The notes: generated from the letters alone by a model not told the origin. DNA of 64,000 nucleotides from Albugo candida (GCA_905220665.1 CAJNAR010000182.1:62001-126000); one strand, 5' to 3'; positions 44,119 through 55,018 are shown, numbered from the stretch's first letter. Made by a program: numbers and translations.

Positions 44119-45225
44119 ATGAAAGTACTCGCTCTGAAGGCGTACGTTGTTCTTATGCTTGGTGTGCCACCAGCGTGCCGTCACTTTGTGGACGCTATAA
44201 TAGGGTTGAAAGTTTATATACACCCGAAAATCGTCAGCAACAAAGGCCATTTGTTGCTTGAATCGATTGAATTGAGTGAGAAGTATACTGTCTCGATTGC
44301 GTCTTGTACTAGCATGCTGCGAAATGTGGTAGCTAAGAAACTAATGAAGCCTAAACCTCAAAAGAATCCGTTTTCGAAGCTGAAAGATTTCTTTTTGACA
44401 AGCCGTTATGGTCGGAGCTCATTGACACAATTCGAAGGCGAGTCATCGACAAGCCTGCTTCGAAATTCAGATAGTACAGATGAAGATATGAGAGAAATTT
44501 CAGAGGACACAAATGATATGTGGGAATTGCCATATGATTCTACGGTGGTGTCGGTCGGCTCTGCTTCATATACAGCACATTGGAATATGGATGGAGAGTC
44601 TCTGAAAAGATGGTTCCAAAAAGAACTGCTGTACGCTTCCAGGTCGAAAATAATGATGAATGCTCAAGCTTATGCGAAAAGACATCGAGGAGTTTATACT
44701 TATGAGTGGACAGCAAAGAAAGGCTACGTGTTCAATCTCGGACGTCCAGAAGTGACCCTGGTAAACCCCGTCGAAATAAAACAAGATGAATTGCTGGGTG
44801 TGATATTTGCCGAATCGATGGGTCAGAGAAATGTGCGAATAGATTTTGATATAGAAGCTATCAGGATTCCATCATCAAATTATGCAACCGTCCAATCTAC
44901 TCTCAATGATCAAAATATTTATACAGTACGAGATGGAAATGGGCGCGTTCACTTCAAAGGAAAATGCTCCGATTTTGACTCACTCCAGAAACGCTCTACC
45001 TCTCGCAGCATAATGACGCTAAGGCTATCAAAAGGAACATCAAGAGAATACTTCCAAATCGATCCCAACGCATACACCATAATAACTGATGAAATTTGTA
45101 CGGTCCCAATTGAAGCTTCTGGGGATGAGACAATAATACTGGGTACTCCATTATTGAAAGCCTACTCTGTCATCTTCGAAAACACGAGAGACAAATTGAT
45201 TTTTTTCCTGCTTCCCAAAGAATAG
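44119..45225 (+). CDS. Secreted protein with aspartic-protease-like C-lobe
   Basis: 368 residues, single exon, ATG at 44119. The N-terminus (MKVLALKAYVVLMLGVPPAC) resembles a signal peptide. The first 150 residues show no recognised domain; residues about 95-150 are Ser/Asp/Glu-rich. The C-terminal 70 residues fit the closing strands of a pepsin-family (A1) C-lobe: an ITFxL-like strand (SIMTLRLSKG), a P-x-AY segment (IDPNAYTI), and ETIILGTPLLKAYSVIFEN matching the WILGDVFLRxYYxVFD pattern. The two catalytic DTG/DSG motifs are not seen, so proteolysis is unlikely. It may be a degenerate protease, an inhibitor-like decoy or a convergent fold. It is the only intact gene in the gene-poor region. 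Confidence 0.7.
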   Translation: MKVLALKAYVVLMLGVPPACRHFVDAIIGLKVYIHPKIVSNKGHLLLESIELSEKYTVSIASCTSMLRNVVAKKLMKPKPQKNPFSKLKDFFLTSRYGRSSLTQFEGESSTSLLRNSDSTDEDMREISEDTNDMWELPYDSTVVSVGSASYTAHWNMDGESLKRWFQKELLYASRSKIMMNAQAYAKRHRGVYTYEWTAKKGYVFNLGRPEVTLVNPVEIKQDELLGVIFAESMGQRNVRIDFDIEAIRIPSSNYATVQSTLNDQNIYTVRDGNGRVHFKGKCSDFDSLQKRSTSRSIMTLRLSKGTSREYFQIDPNAYTIITDEICTVPIEASGDETIILGTPLLKAYSVIFENTRDKLIFFLLPKE

Positions 45226-46924
45226 CAATTGCTGAAAATGCTTCTCAACTATAAGTAATCATCAGTTTGCTGAGGTGCAACACAAATGAGACGTAACAGT
45301 TGGTTCAGGGCGATAACATAAAAATAAATAATGGGTTACAAGATTAGTTTGATTGTTTTCGAGAACAAAAAGTGGTTAGTTGTGGCATAATGCTTAGAGC
45401 TGAGAGTTTGGGTAGCTCGAGAGCTAAGGCCTCCAAACTTATTGTACTGATAATAGCCTCCGCTCGGATACATCATAGCAAAGTCCGCTGCAAGCCAAAC
45501 CATGGAGGGGATTCAGCCGTCGGGAACGAATGTCAGACGCTAAAAAATGACCATGATATTGATGATATCTTGCATTCACTCTTGGTTTCTTGGTTTGATC
45601 ATTGCTTGTTCAAGGCTCTGAAAAATACATGCATCGACATAGCTGTCTTGTTGCCTTACATTTAGATAATGAAATGATTCAGACGTAAATTGTGTGCTTT
45701 CTCTTCTCCATAAACATTGACAAGATCACTGATGAATGCACCACGCGTTAAGTAAGAAAATCATGCAAGAGATTTTATCAAAGCGCGTTGAATGCGGCGC
45801 ACCCAACAAGTCATCACACCGCCGGGTTATATTCGAATCGGGGGTGAAGTATAGAGCATTATGAGCCGTACATAAATAAAGTGATGACGTGGTTGGTACC
45901 AGAGATCCTTTTTCAACATCTAAAGCTAATTGTCGAAACAGTAACGCTCAAGCAATCTCCCTTTTCAATCCCAGAAGATAACAAATGCATAGATAAAAGT
46001 AACGAAGCCCGAGTTTAAAAAATCTCAACAATCTTTATCTCTGTCAAGCAGAAGAAACTCTAACCAGCGATGAAAACGATGATATAAAGTTGCCTAAAGT
46101 ATGAGCGTCCAAATGATCTTCAACATCTCGTGTCCAATGGTTCCTAGCTTTCTCAGCAAATTTTGAGCAGGATTGTATGGTAGATTGTCAACCAATTGCG
46201 CATGGTGAATCCATGCAGCAATTGCAAGGGCTCAGTTGAATGTGTCTATATTACGAAAATTATCTTTAAAAAAAGATATACAATCAATTGCGAAACGACT
46301 CAACTCAGATACAAATTGGGTGTTATCAGTAATTGGTCTTGCATCGTTAGCTCTGCAGGAAGCAACTCCGTGACCCGAGTGATGAAAGTCGGCGCTGTAA
46401 ATTCACAAATTGAAATTATCGATCACCTCTTTCGAATATTTTCAATGACACTGAGCGCAAAGTGGAGTCAATGTCGCATGTGAAATCAAACAATGCTTAC
46501 TTTCTGATCAACTCCAATTGTTTCTTAGTAGTACGACACAGCAGCTGATCAAGGTCCAGGTAGATATTCACCAAGCCGCCTATATCCTTGACGTATCCTG
46601 CATAAAGACTGATAAAAAATAGACCGAACTAAATTATCGCAAACACCTTTGATCGTTCAAAGTAGAGCCACTTTTTTTAGGATTGTTTGCTATAGTTTTA
46701 CAAACAAGCTTGTTTAGTCTCTTTCTCCTTCGTACAATTCCGATCAGACAATACAGTGTGATCGGGGAGTCACAGTCTGCAGAAGGTAAAGTATTCCGAT
46801 TTTCGGTGATCTTTTTTTTTTTTGAGAGAGTTAGATGGCGGTGTGGTGTAGTTGCCAGCCGTCTTGACACGTCAGAAGCTTTACATAAGTTGGATGGTAT
46901 TCACGAGGAGGATATTTTCTCCGA
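45226..46924. other. Intergenic, only weak frames
   Basis: About 1.7 kb between the protease-like gene and the copia element. A 95-codon frame (46196-46483) with several cysteines (NPCSNCKGSVECVY) and a 97-codon frame (45372-45665) are unrecognised. No supported gene. Confidence 0.45.
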
Positions 46925-46929
46925 CGAGG
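46925..46929. repeat. Left target-site duplication of copia element (CGAGG)
   Basis: The five bases CGAGG immediately before the 5' LTR are repeated exactly at 51749-51753 after the 3' LTR. This is the expected length for a Ty1/copia insertion. Confidence 0.9.
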
Positions 46930-47078
46930 TGTTGAAAGAACCTAACAATGTGGTCTAGGTTTCTAGTCGCACTTGAAATTTAGTTTAAACGATTGGTTAG
47001 GATTTTAATTTTCTAAAAAAGAAAACCTCAGTTTTGGGAAGTTTCCTGGAACACCGCATCTTCGCTCACCTGCCAACA
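46930..47078 (+). repeat. 5' LTR of copia element
   Basis: 149 bases, starting TG and ending CA, matching 51600-51748 across its whole length with scattered substitutions. The shared block GATTGGTTAGGATTTTAATT lies in the middle of both. Confidence 0.95.
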
Positions 47079-47094
47079 AATTATGAGCCCAACC
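47079..47094 (+). promoter_or_regulatory. Probable primer-binding site (half initiator tRNA-Met type)
   Basis: AATTATGAGCCCAACC starts at the base after the 5' LTR. ATG complements a CAU anticodon, and TTATGAGCCCA resembles the copia-type site that pairs with the anticodon arm of a cleaved initiator tRNA-Met rather than with a tRNA 3' end. The host tRNA is not in the window, so pairing is inferred. Confidence 0.6.
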
Positions 47095-47417
47095 AAGATT
47101 CCACCAGCCAAGACCATGGAAGAATCCGACGGATCAGATGAGTCGAAGATGGACCGAATGATGATGCTGCTGGATACACTCGGAAATCGACTGGACAAGA
47201 TAGAAACCGAGCGGAGCGTCGGTTTGCCCGTACCAGCACCACCCGCGCGAGCGGAGAGCTTATTTGCTGGGTCGCGAAACCAAGGACAGGGTTTGACAAT
47301 GTCATCCCTGGATGCAAAACCAATGCAGCATCGTGGAAGCGGGATGAGGAGAAGCTTTGTCTATGCCATGCAACATAATGCGCTGGACGGGCTAAACCGA
47401 GTGAGATTCCCAGCAAT

Positions 47418-47428
47418 AAGGGATATGA
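47418..47428. repeat. Left target duplication of nested SINE
   Basis: AAGGGATATGA here is repeated exactly at 47692-47702, just after the poly(A) tail. Removing the SINE and one repeat copy leaves the gag frame continuous from the first part to the second, which confirms the insertion. Confidence 0.92.
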
Positions 47429-47691
47429 TGGGTCCGTACCCAGTTCAGTCGGTTAAGCACTTGAGCGCACGGACCCCCTGCCGGAGGTCGTTAGTTCGAT
47501 CCCAGGCAGTGTGGGCAGCGGTTTGAGCCCACCCAAGCAATAAGCTTGGAAAAATCTGCCTCCCTAGGTTTGAAGTCAGACTTAAGTGATATTCACACGG
47601 TCAGGGGCTCATGATAGGATAAGGAAGGTAGTTAAAGAACCAGATAAACAGTGTAATGAAAACCTTGACAAAAAAAAAAAAAAAAAAAAAG
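47429..47691 (+). mobile_element. tRNA-derived SINE inserted in copia gag
   Basis: 263 bases. The head has a box A-like stretch (TTCAGTCGGTTAAGCAC, about 47444-47460) and a box B-like stretch (GTTCGATCCC, 47494-47503), the pol III internal promoter of a tRNA. The unrelated body (about 47520-47665) is followed by a run of about 21 A. An 11-base target duplication (AAGGGATATGA) flanks it. The body matches 51799-51939 at about 75 percent by eye, so this is a repeat family. It needs LINE machinery to move; the two decayed LINE copies at 57.5-64 kb show such elements exist in this genome. Confidence 0.9.
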
Positions 47692-50600
47692 AAGGGATAT
47701 GAAGCTATCCATTCAGCCATTCGACGGGAAAGAGACATACTCGGGACTTGGAGTGCCGTTTAACCAATGGGGTTTTCGTTTCTTGCGGCAGCTATCCCAC
47801 GCTCAGCAAGCGTCCGGTGGAATTTGGAGTGAGGAGGTGAAGCTGGACTGCCTAGGACGGCATCTGAGCGGAAAAGCGCTCAGTTATTACGAGCAGCAAG
47901 TCCCTCAATGGATGACTCAGTGCTCTAGCGTTGAAGAAGTGATGGACCGGATCAACGAAGCATTCCGGCCCAACATCACCAGGACACAGACAACACGCCT
48001 TTTTACGGCCAAAAAACCGACTGGACGTTCTTGGAGTGAGCATTTTTTGTTCTTGTCGACACTCAGTGAAGCAATCGGTGAAGCCGATGATATGCTCCTG
48101 GAAAGCGTTATCAAGTACTCAAAGCCTGATTTCAAACAAGCTCTGATGGCCCGTGTCAACACAATGAGAGCAGACAGCAGAAGGCAAGCCGAGGAACTGT
48201 TTCACTTTGCCCAGCTTATGGATTCAGAAACCATCAGTGATGCACCAAGAGAGCCAAAGAACTTTCTCGAGACCAAATCGGTGCGATGAGGGAATTCAAG
48301 CCGAAGAAGCGAATGAACTGCCACAATTGCGGGAAAAGTAGGCACATGAAAAAGGATTGCCGGAACCAGAGCTCCTCCAGCAGTGAAGACATCGTTTTGG
48401 GAATTGGATGCAACTTGTACTACGCTGGAAATAGCGAAGAAAGTATGGATACTAGACAGCGGATCCAGCAGGCACCTTGTAACGGATGTAAACATGTTAC
48501 AGCATCGTAAGGAATGCACCGAATCATGCATACTTCCAAATGGGAAGGAAATGAAGTCGGGGGGCAGGATCGGCAAAGATTACCGCAACAGTCAACGGTT
48601 TACCGAGGAATGTTCTATTAAACGATATGCAACATCCGGAACACCTCCCTTGAAATATTGTCTCGCATGGAAAGTTGGAGGCAAAAGAATACAAATTGGC
48701 GTATCGAGAAGATGGATCGAGAGTAGTACGACGTACTGCTGATGGTGCGATCGTGTTCGAAGTAAATATGGTCAAAAACGTTCTCGTTATCGAAACAGAA
48801 GGTCGGTAACGCGTATCCAGTGTTATGGATATACTCGCTTCAATTGAGTCCGTGGATGACGCAAACAAGCAGAAGGGAAGTCTTCTACACTTCCATCAAC
48901 GATTTGGTCATCTGAACTACGATACTATTGAGCGTATAGCAAAGCTTCCGGAACCAGGGATCGAGATTGATGACCATCGGCGATTGAAATGCCTTACTTG
49001 TGCAGAAGCGAGCAAACAAAGAACAGACAGTCTCGGGAATATACCGGTATAAACTCACCAACGGAAAGAGTAATATGCAGTGATTTGAAGGGTCCGATCA
49101 CGCCTCAAGACCGACGTGGATTCGATATTTGGTCAATTTTATCGACTACAAGTCGAAGCAATGTCGGGTATTCTTGGCCAAGACTAAGAATGAAGCAGCA
49201 ACGAAGTTTCAAGACTTCTTGACTTACTTCGAAAAACGATTTGATTGCAAGATTCATGTTCTACGAACAGATGGCGGCGCTGAGTACAGAAATGGGGACA
49301 TTTTTTTGCAAAGAAGAGGGAGTGCGAAGACAAATCAGTGAGGCCGAAAACCAAGCATCGAATGGGAAAGCTGAACGAATGCATAGGACACTCTACAACT
49401 TGCTGCGGTCTATGATATTTGGAAACTCTATGGGGTTATATTTTTGGGGAGATGGCGCTGAATATGCGACATATATCCTTGATAGAAGCCCAACCAGAGC
49501 GAATAAAGGAAGACGATCCCCCTTGAAGGTTTTGACTGGGAAGGATACAAGTCTTGCTGATGTCGTAACATTCGGCTCACATTGTGCGGTTCGAATGCGA
49601 ACTGGAAAAAAGTCTCTCGCAAAGCGAAGTGAAGAAGGCATAGTTAGTTATCGGAAAATGCGATGAAACCAAAGGATACAAAGTGTATTTACCCAAATCA
49701 AGGACTGTCATTATCACTCAGCACATCTCAAATGTGGAGTCAACTATGGAAGGCGCAAATAGATTTTGAAATTCAAAGGGGTGTCAACAGGATTTGACAG
49801 AGGTAGACGTCAAATCTCATAAGAATTCCAACGTTCAAAGGAAATAAATCACAACTGCCACAAGGCCGCAATCGGATCTGATCAAGAAAGATCCAAGAAG
49901 TAAGATGGTTACCAGAAATCAAGGAAGGAAAGCTTCGTCTCAAGATATAGTGTCAGTGCTGATTGAGCCGGATCCGAAGACGTACAATCAAGCAATGAAG
50001 TCAGTAAAGCATGTCGAATGGAAGGAGGCTGCAGACGCAGAACTAGTCTTACTGGAGGAAAACAGAACATGGACCATCGTACCAAGAACCAACGATATCA
50101 AAGCCTTACATACGAAGTGGGTTTTCAAGCAAAAAACGGACGCAAACGGCAATCTGGAACGCTTCAAGGCTAGAATAGTTGCCTGCGGGAACGAACAAGT
50201 ATTCGGGGTCAACTACGACATGACATTTGCAGCAGTCATGGATTTAGGCACAGCAAAGCTCATACTATCTTTAGCAAGGATTTGGGGAATGCCAGCAAGG
50301 TATGGTGACGTACCTAATGCGTACGTGAAGGCTCCAACGGAAGAGAACTTGGACCTGTATTTGCACGTGCCTCAAGAAATGAAAATATCGACATCCAAGC
50401 TGGATGAACTGGGTGTTACGAGTCGTGATCAGGTGTTACTACGCTTACAGAAGAGGCTGCAGGACGGCTATGGAGTCACCTGTTGCATGAGAAGCTTAGC
50501 GATGCAGGTTTCAAACAAAGTCTAACAGACTCATGTTTATATTACGACCAAGACAAAAAAGGAATTACGGTTTTAGGGGTATATGTCGACGATATACTGA

Positions 50601-51586
50601 TAACGGGGACAAGTTTTTCGAGCATTGAGTCTACATTTGATAGTCTTTCAAGTCTTTCAATCAAGAATATCGGACCCGTCAGCAAGTTTTTGAGCATGCG
50701 ACTTCGCTACAGCGATGAAGATGGATACTATTTGGATCAGGAACTGTCTATATGCGAATTAATAACGAAAGTGGGAATGGATGAAGCGCATCCGGTTCTC
50801 ACGCCTATCGGTCAGGACTACAGTGATAGTACAACATCAAACTCGGACTGCTTGGGGATAAGTTCAGTCAAGAAGCCAACTATCAAGAAGTTACAGTCTT
50901 TGGCGGGCAGCCTTTTGTGGATTGCGCGCTGCACGCGTCCAGACATAAGTTTTGCTGTGCATAAGCTGACGAGACGTACTCATGCACCAACAAAAGCCGA
51001 TTGGGCGTTAGGTGTCAGAGTGGTGAAGTATCTTCAGGGTACAAAAAGTCTGAAGCTCTATTTGGGTGGTGAAGTATGCACGAATTCCAGAGAAGTCACT
51101 CTGGAAGCTTTTTCGGATGCTGATTACGCACCAGATGATGTAACGAGAAAGAGCATATCTGGTACAGCATTCACTTTGAATGGAATGACGATCAGCTGGT
51201 CATGCAAGAAGCAGCACTCAGTAGCATTATCGACGATAGAAGCAGAGTTTGTAGCAGCATCGAAGGCATCGCAGGAATTATTCAGCGAGTTAATAGCCAA
51301 AGTGAAGGAGCCAATGATCTAGTGGATGGATAACCAGACGGCTATCAGTCAATTTTTCAACGAAGCTACTTCAATCAAGGCAAAACATATCGACGTCCGA
51401 CTAAAATTCGTCAGAGCTAACGTGGTCAGAAAAATAATCGCACCTAGGTACGTACATACGTCGAAGATGATGGCCGACTTGCAGACGAAGGCGTTTTCGA
51501 CGCCAAGATTTCTTCAGCTAAGGGAGTTATGGCAGTTAAGGGATCGGACAATGCAAGTTAAAGGTGACACAACTTCAAGTGCAACC

Positions 51587-51599
51587 GGAAAGGAAGGAG
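51587..51599 (+). promoter_or_regulatory. Polypurine tract of copia element
   Basis: GGAAAGGAAGGAG, all purines, ends at the base before the 3' LTR. It is the plus-strand priming site in LTR elements. Confidence 0.85.
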
Positions 51600-51748
51600 T
51601 GTTGAAAGAACTTAAACATGTGTTCTAGGTTTCTAGTCGGACTTGGAACTTAGTTTGAACGATTGGTTAGGATTTTAATTTTCTAAAAAATAAAACCTCA
51701 GTTTTGGCAAGTTTCCTGGAAGACCGCATCTTCGCTCACCTGCCAACA
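51600..51748 (+). repeat. 3' LTR of copia element
   Basis: 149 bases, TG...CA, aligned without gaps to 46930-47078. It is followed at once by the right copy of the target duplication, CGAGG (51749-51753). Confidence 0.95.
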
Positions 51749-51753
51749 CGAGG

Positions 51754-51940
51754 GGCCCCATCAGTCCTGTCGGGCTTATCTTAGACGGTAGAGCATCGGT
51801 CTGAGCCCACGGAAGCAGAAGCTTGGTTGATATCTGCTTCCCTAGGTTCGAAGCAAGACTTGAGTGAAATTCACACGGTGAAGGGCTAATGGTACGATAA
51901 GTAAGGTAGCTAAAGAATCAGACAGAGAGTGTAGTGAAAT
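51754..51940 (+). mobile_element. Second SINE copy, abutting the copia element
   Basis: The segment 51799-51939 matches the SINE body at 47520-47665 (for example GAGCCCAC, AAGCTTGG, CTAGGTT, ATTCACACGGT, AAGGTAG). Its head differs: TTAGACGGTAGAGCATCGGTC (51781-51801) is closer to a lysine-type tRNA box A. There is no long A tail, so it is older or 3' truncated. The copia element landed at or just before its 5' end. Confidence 0.75.
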
Positions 51941-51949
51941 TCTGCAATA

Positions 51950-52730
51950 ACTTGTTCAGATTTTGGTCACGGGCATAGACTTGCACGAAAATGCTGGTCA
52001 CGATCTATGCTAGTATACAAATTGAAGTGTGTCTCAGACCCATGAAAATGCCTTGCGAGTCGAAGTTGCGATATTGGCGATACCTGGCTTCAGGGTTTCA
52101 CCATGCGATTGCGCAATAATGGTCGCTGATGCGAGCAAGAGTTCTGGACAATAGCAATCAAAGGGCTTACAAAGTACACCCACGTAAACGAGTATCCATG
52201 ATGGCAGTCGACACGACAGGGTTGATATAACAGCCGTAAATTTGCGTGGAAACCTTTGAAAGAATTATTACTTTTTTTCGTTGTTGGTGCAATACAAAAA
52301 AATTGTAAGCTAATAAGCTTTTTATGCACGACCCAGTTGCATCATCCACGATTAGCGTGCTGCTACAGAAACCATCCTTACGTAGAAAAATTGCCGGACA
52401 ATCTGTTAGAGTATACATAGAACTGATACGAAGCATACAATATTTTGAAAGATGTAATTATCTAGGTGAGCCAAGCCCGTAGGGGATCGTCACACTAGTT
52501 GAGCAACACTATAATTGTTCACGACGATACTAAGAGTTTATAGGATTAAGGTTACGAAATGAGCAACGAGTCCGTTTCAACTTTTACATGCAACCATTAC
52601 CGTTAATAATGAAGCGATCATTCTAATGGGAATAAAAGAGATAATGGAATGCTAAAACTCGTAACTGCAAACATCAGTTACGGAAATAAATACCACACGA
52701 ACCGGTGGAAATAGAGCAACGCACTGACTT
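51950..52730. other. Intergenic, upstream of SulP transporter
   Basis: About 780 bases. Frames of 79-89 codons on the minus strand are unrecognised. The part nearest 52731 presumably contains the transporter promoter. Confidence 0.5.
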
Positions 52731-54821
52731 ATGAGTGACAAAAAAAGCAGCGAGTATTCCCGACTTTCTCATTCGATAAACGAGCCAAAACTGTCTCCGC
52801 GCTTATCCACTTCTCCAAGTGAACGTCTTGTTATACAAACGACTCCTATCGTAGCTTTGAAGTGCGCTGTCCAGAAAAATATTCATTCTTTTTGGTCTCA
52901 GCTTTGGAAGGACACAGCTGGAAAGGGATATCATCGATTGAAAAAAGCACAAAAAGACATTGTAAAGCCCTCATACCGCTTGGAATGGAGAAATGTCGGC
53001 ACTGAGTGCTGGTCCAACGTGAACTTTTATCGAAATAACTGGAAATGCCTCCAACAAGAAATTCTGTGTGGAATTGCTGCGACACTCTTACAAATTCCGG
53101 AAACCATAGCATTCAGTTATGTGGCCAACTTGGATCCGCTTATTGGCTTGCACGCGACGGGAATCCTTGCCATTGTCATAGCTGTGCTTGGGGGTGTTCC
53201 TGGAACAATTGCTGGTGCAGCTGGAGCTCTCGCGGTCGTGATGCCTCAACTTACTGGAAGTTCAGGCGATCTGAGTGAGTATTCGTACTCGGTTCGCGTT
53301 TCTCATTTGTACGTGGCTGTTCTACTGGCCGGAATCATGCAATTCTTCTTTGGCGTGTTCCATTTGTCCAAGTTTTTTTCGATGATTCCAAGAACAGCCC
53401 ATATTGGTTTTCTAAATGGTTTGGCAATAATGATGCTCAAATCTCAATCGACTACTTTCAAAAGATGCAAAAATATCTCTGCAAGCGATGCGAAACGGCT
53501 CTTTGCAGAATGTGAAGTAGCTGGTGAGTTGGAATGGATGCACATCACTGATTTACACCTGATCACGACGCTATTTACGGTTCTGGCGACCATGTGTATC
53601 ATGCATTTTTTCCCCAAAATACCAAGAATCGGTTCTCTGGTTCCGCCAACGCTTGTTGTTGCGATTTTTGGAATAGGTTTTGAATTTGGAATCAATCGTC
53701 CGCTGTTCAAGTATGACGTCCGAACAATTGGGGATACCTCTTCAATCTCCGGTGGCTTTCCTTCCTACCATACCCCACAGCTACACGCGATTCATAACTG
53801 GTCTGCAGTGATCTCTTGCGCCGCCAGTCTTGCTGCGATTGGAATTTTTGAATCGATCATGACACTTCAAGCAATCGTCGATCTTCGAAAATCCCGACTT
53901 ACCTTGCAGGCTTGTCGTAAAGAATCCATGGCTCAAGGTATTGGAAATATTCTTTGCGGCTTTTTCCACGGAATGGGTGGGTGTTCCATGATCGCACAAT
54001 CAACCGGAAACATTATAAATGGAGCTCAGTACCGATTGTCCGGCTTTATGTGTGGTATTACAACCTTCATAATTGTGTGTTTTGCCAGTCCGATCATGGA
54101 ATTAGTGCCTGTAGCTTGTCTTTCGGGCATTCTATTTGTCATTATTGCGCATACATTTCACTGGAAATCACTGATTTTGATATTTCACATTCGGCTTTGC
54201 GATGGATTTACGATCGTTCTTGTGACTCTTCTCGCCGCCACACTCAATTTGGCTGTAGCTGTAATCGCTGGCGTCATTTGGCATTCTCTTGTGAACGGAT
54301 GGGACTCCGGAAAACAGCTTTCCTGTCGAGAGGAGGACGTTCCTCTGGATCATTTTTTGAGTCAGATTTCACAAGATGCAGGTGTTGGAGACATTTTGGC
54401 GCAAGGAATCAAGGAATCGCTGCCGGCGTTGATCAAGGTGTATCGCTTGCAAGGCACACTACTTTATTCCTCGGTAATGCGCTTTCGCGGCTTCTTTCAC
54501 TCGATCTATCAAGATCCAGCGCTTGTGGTTCTGGACATTTCGCATTGTCATCTCTCTGATTTCTCAGCTACTGCAGCGCTACAGGAAGTGGCAACTCTTT
54601 ACTATGATCAGCACAAACTTATGTTACTCGTTCATTTTGCTGATATGGAATCCTTCGACCTCGTGGTTAATAAGGATATCGGTTGGAATGTCCTGCGGAC
54701 GCATTCAGATATAGTAGAAGCGATACAAATCTATGTCCATCAAGGTCAAGACGAATATTTAGAAATGAAAAGTCCGCACGCAGGAAGCGAATCTTTCCTT
54801 TTGACCGAAAACGCAAAATAG
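52731..54821 (+). CDS. SulP/SLC26-family anion transporter with STAS domain
   Basis: 696 residues, single exon, ATG at 52731. About 100 polar residues precede the membrane domain, which opens with the SulP pattern ILCGIAATLLQIPETIAFSY and continues with GLHATGILAIVIAVLGGVPG and an AGAAGALAVVMPQLTG loop. About ten or more hydrophobic segments follow, including ESIMTLQAIVDL and the QGIGNILCGFFHGMGGCSM motif characteristic of the family. The C-terminal STAS domain (about 560-665, VVLDISHCHLSDFSATAAL) is complete. It probably moves sulfate, bicarbonate or another anion across the plasma or an internal membrane; the substrate cannot be told. Single-exon and intact. Confidence 0.93.
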   Translation: MSDKKSSEYSRLSHSINEPKLSPRLSTSPSERLVIQTTPIVALKCAVQKNIHSFWSQLWKDTAGKGYHRLKKAQKDIVKPSYRLEWRNVGTECWSNVNFYRNNWKCLQQEILCGIAATLLQIPETIAFSYVANLDPLIGLHATGILAIVIAVLGGVPGTIAGAAGALAVVMPQLTGSSGDLSEYSYSVRVSHLYVAVLLAGIMQFFFGVFHLSKFFSMIPRTAHIGFLNGLAIMMLKSQSTTFKRCKNISASDAKRLFAECEVAGELEWMHITDLHLITTLFTVLATMCIMHFFPKIPRIGSLVPPTLVVAIFGIGFEFGINRPLFKYDVRTIGDTSSISGGFPSYHTPQLHAIHNWSAVISCAASLAAIGIFESIMTLQAIVDLRKSRLTLQACRKESMAQGIGNILCGFFHGMGGCSMIAQSTGNIINGAQYRLSGFMCGITTFIIVCFASPIMELVPVACLSGILFVIIAHTFHWKSLILIFHIRLCDGFTIVLVTLLAATLNLAVAVIAGVIWHSLVNGWDSGKQLSCREEDVPLDHFLSQISQDAGVGDILAQGIKESLPALIKVYRLQGTLLYSSVMRFRGFFHSIYQDPALVVLDISHCHLSDFSATAALQEVATLYYDQHKLMLLVHFADMESFDLVVNKDIGWNVLRTHSDIVEAIQIYVHQGQDEYLEMKSPHAGSESFLLTENAK

Positions 54822-55018
54822 TCGCCCGCTCGGTCGACCACTTTCGATTGGCTGAGACAAATGTTTTAATGTCCACTGAAAATATATCTGTGCGTTTATG
54901 TCTGACACGCAATTTGCGGTCATCAAGGTAGCCATTTCGTAACGTATATCTTCATCCTTTATTTGTGGCTCAAATTTGGACTTTCCTATCTCCCATCGAA
55001 CCCCCCTTTCACGCGCCA

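Larger units (their letters stand above)
47083..51628 (+). pseudogene. Broken gag-pol of the copia element
   Basis: Domains in order: gag (47083-47427 and 47703-48289, split by the SINE), CCHC knuckle (about 48310-48360, CHNCGKSRHMKKDC), protease DSGSSRHLV (about 48446), integrase zinc HHCC region (about 48890-49020, HQRFGHLNY and CLTCAEA), integrase core (LRTDGGAEYRN about 49255), reverse transcriptase (about 49970-50700, with YVDDILITG near 50585) and RNase H (about 51090-51500, SDADYAPDD). Frames change repeatedly: after gag, before protease, inside integrase and inside the reverse transcriptase. An in-frame TAG at 51320-51322 interrupts RNase H. The remaining similarity is good, so inactivation is relatively recent. 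No protein made from it would be functional without trans help. Confidence 0.93.
46930..51748 (+). mobile_element. Complete Ty1/copia LTR retrotransposon, nested SINE inside
   Basis: 4819 bases bounded by 149-base LTRs that begin TGTTGAAAGAA and end CCTGCCAACA, flanked by a perfect 5-base target duplication. Internal order is gag, zinc knuckle, protease, integrase, reverse transcriptase, RNase H, which is copia order. A primer-binding site follows the 5' LTR and a purine tract precedes the 3' LTR. The LTRs differ at roughly ten positions by eye, so the insertion is neither brand new nor ancient. The coding region is broken (see the gag-pol entry) and interrupted by a SINE at 47429-47691. Autonomous movement is not expected. 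Confidence 0.96.

Noticed and set aside
47429..47510. Functional tRNA gene
   Set aside because: Box A and box B resemble a tRNA, but there is no proper cloverleaf, and the segment is the head of a SINE with poly(A) tail and target duplication.
54965..55018. Upstream extension of the pyrophosphatase fusion
   Set aside because: The frame is open but starts with GTG; the ATG at 55019 gives the complete PH domain.
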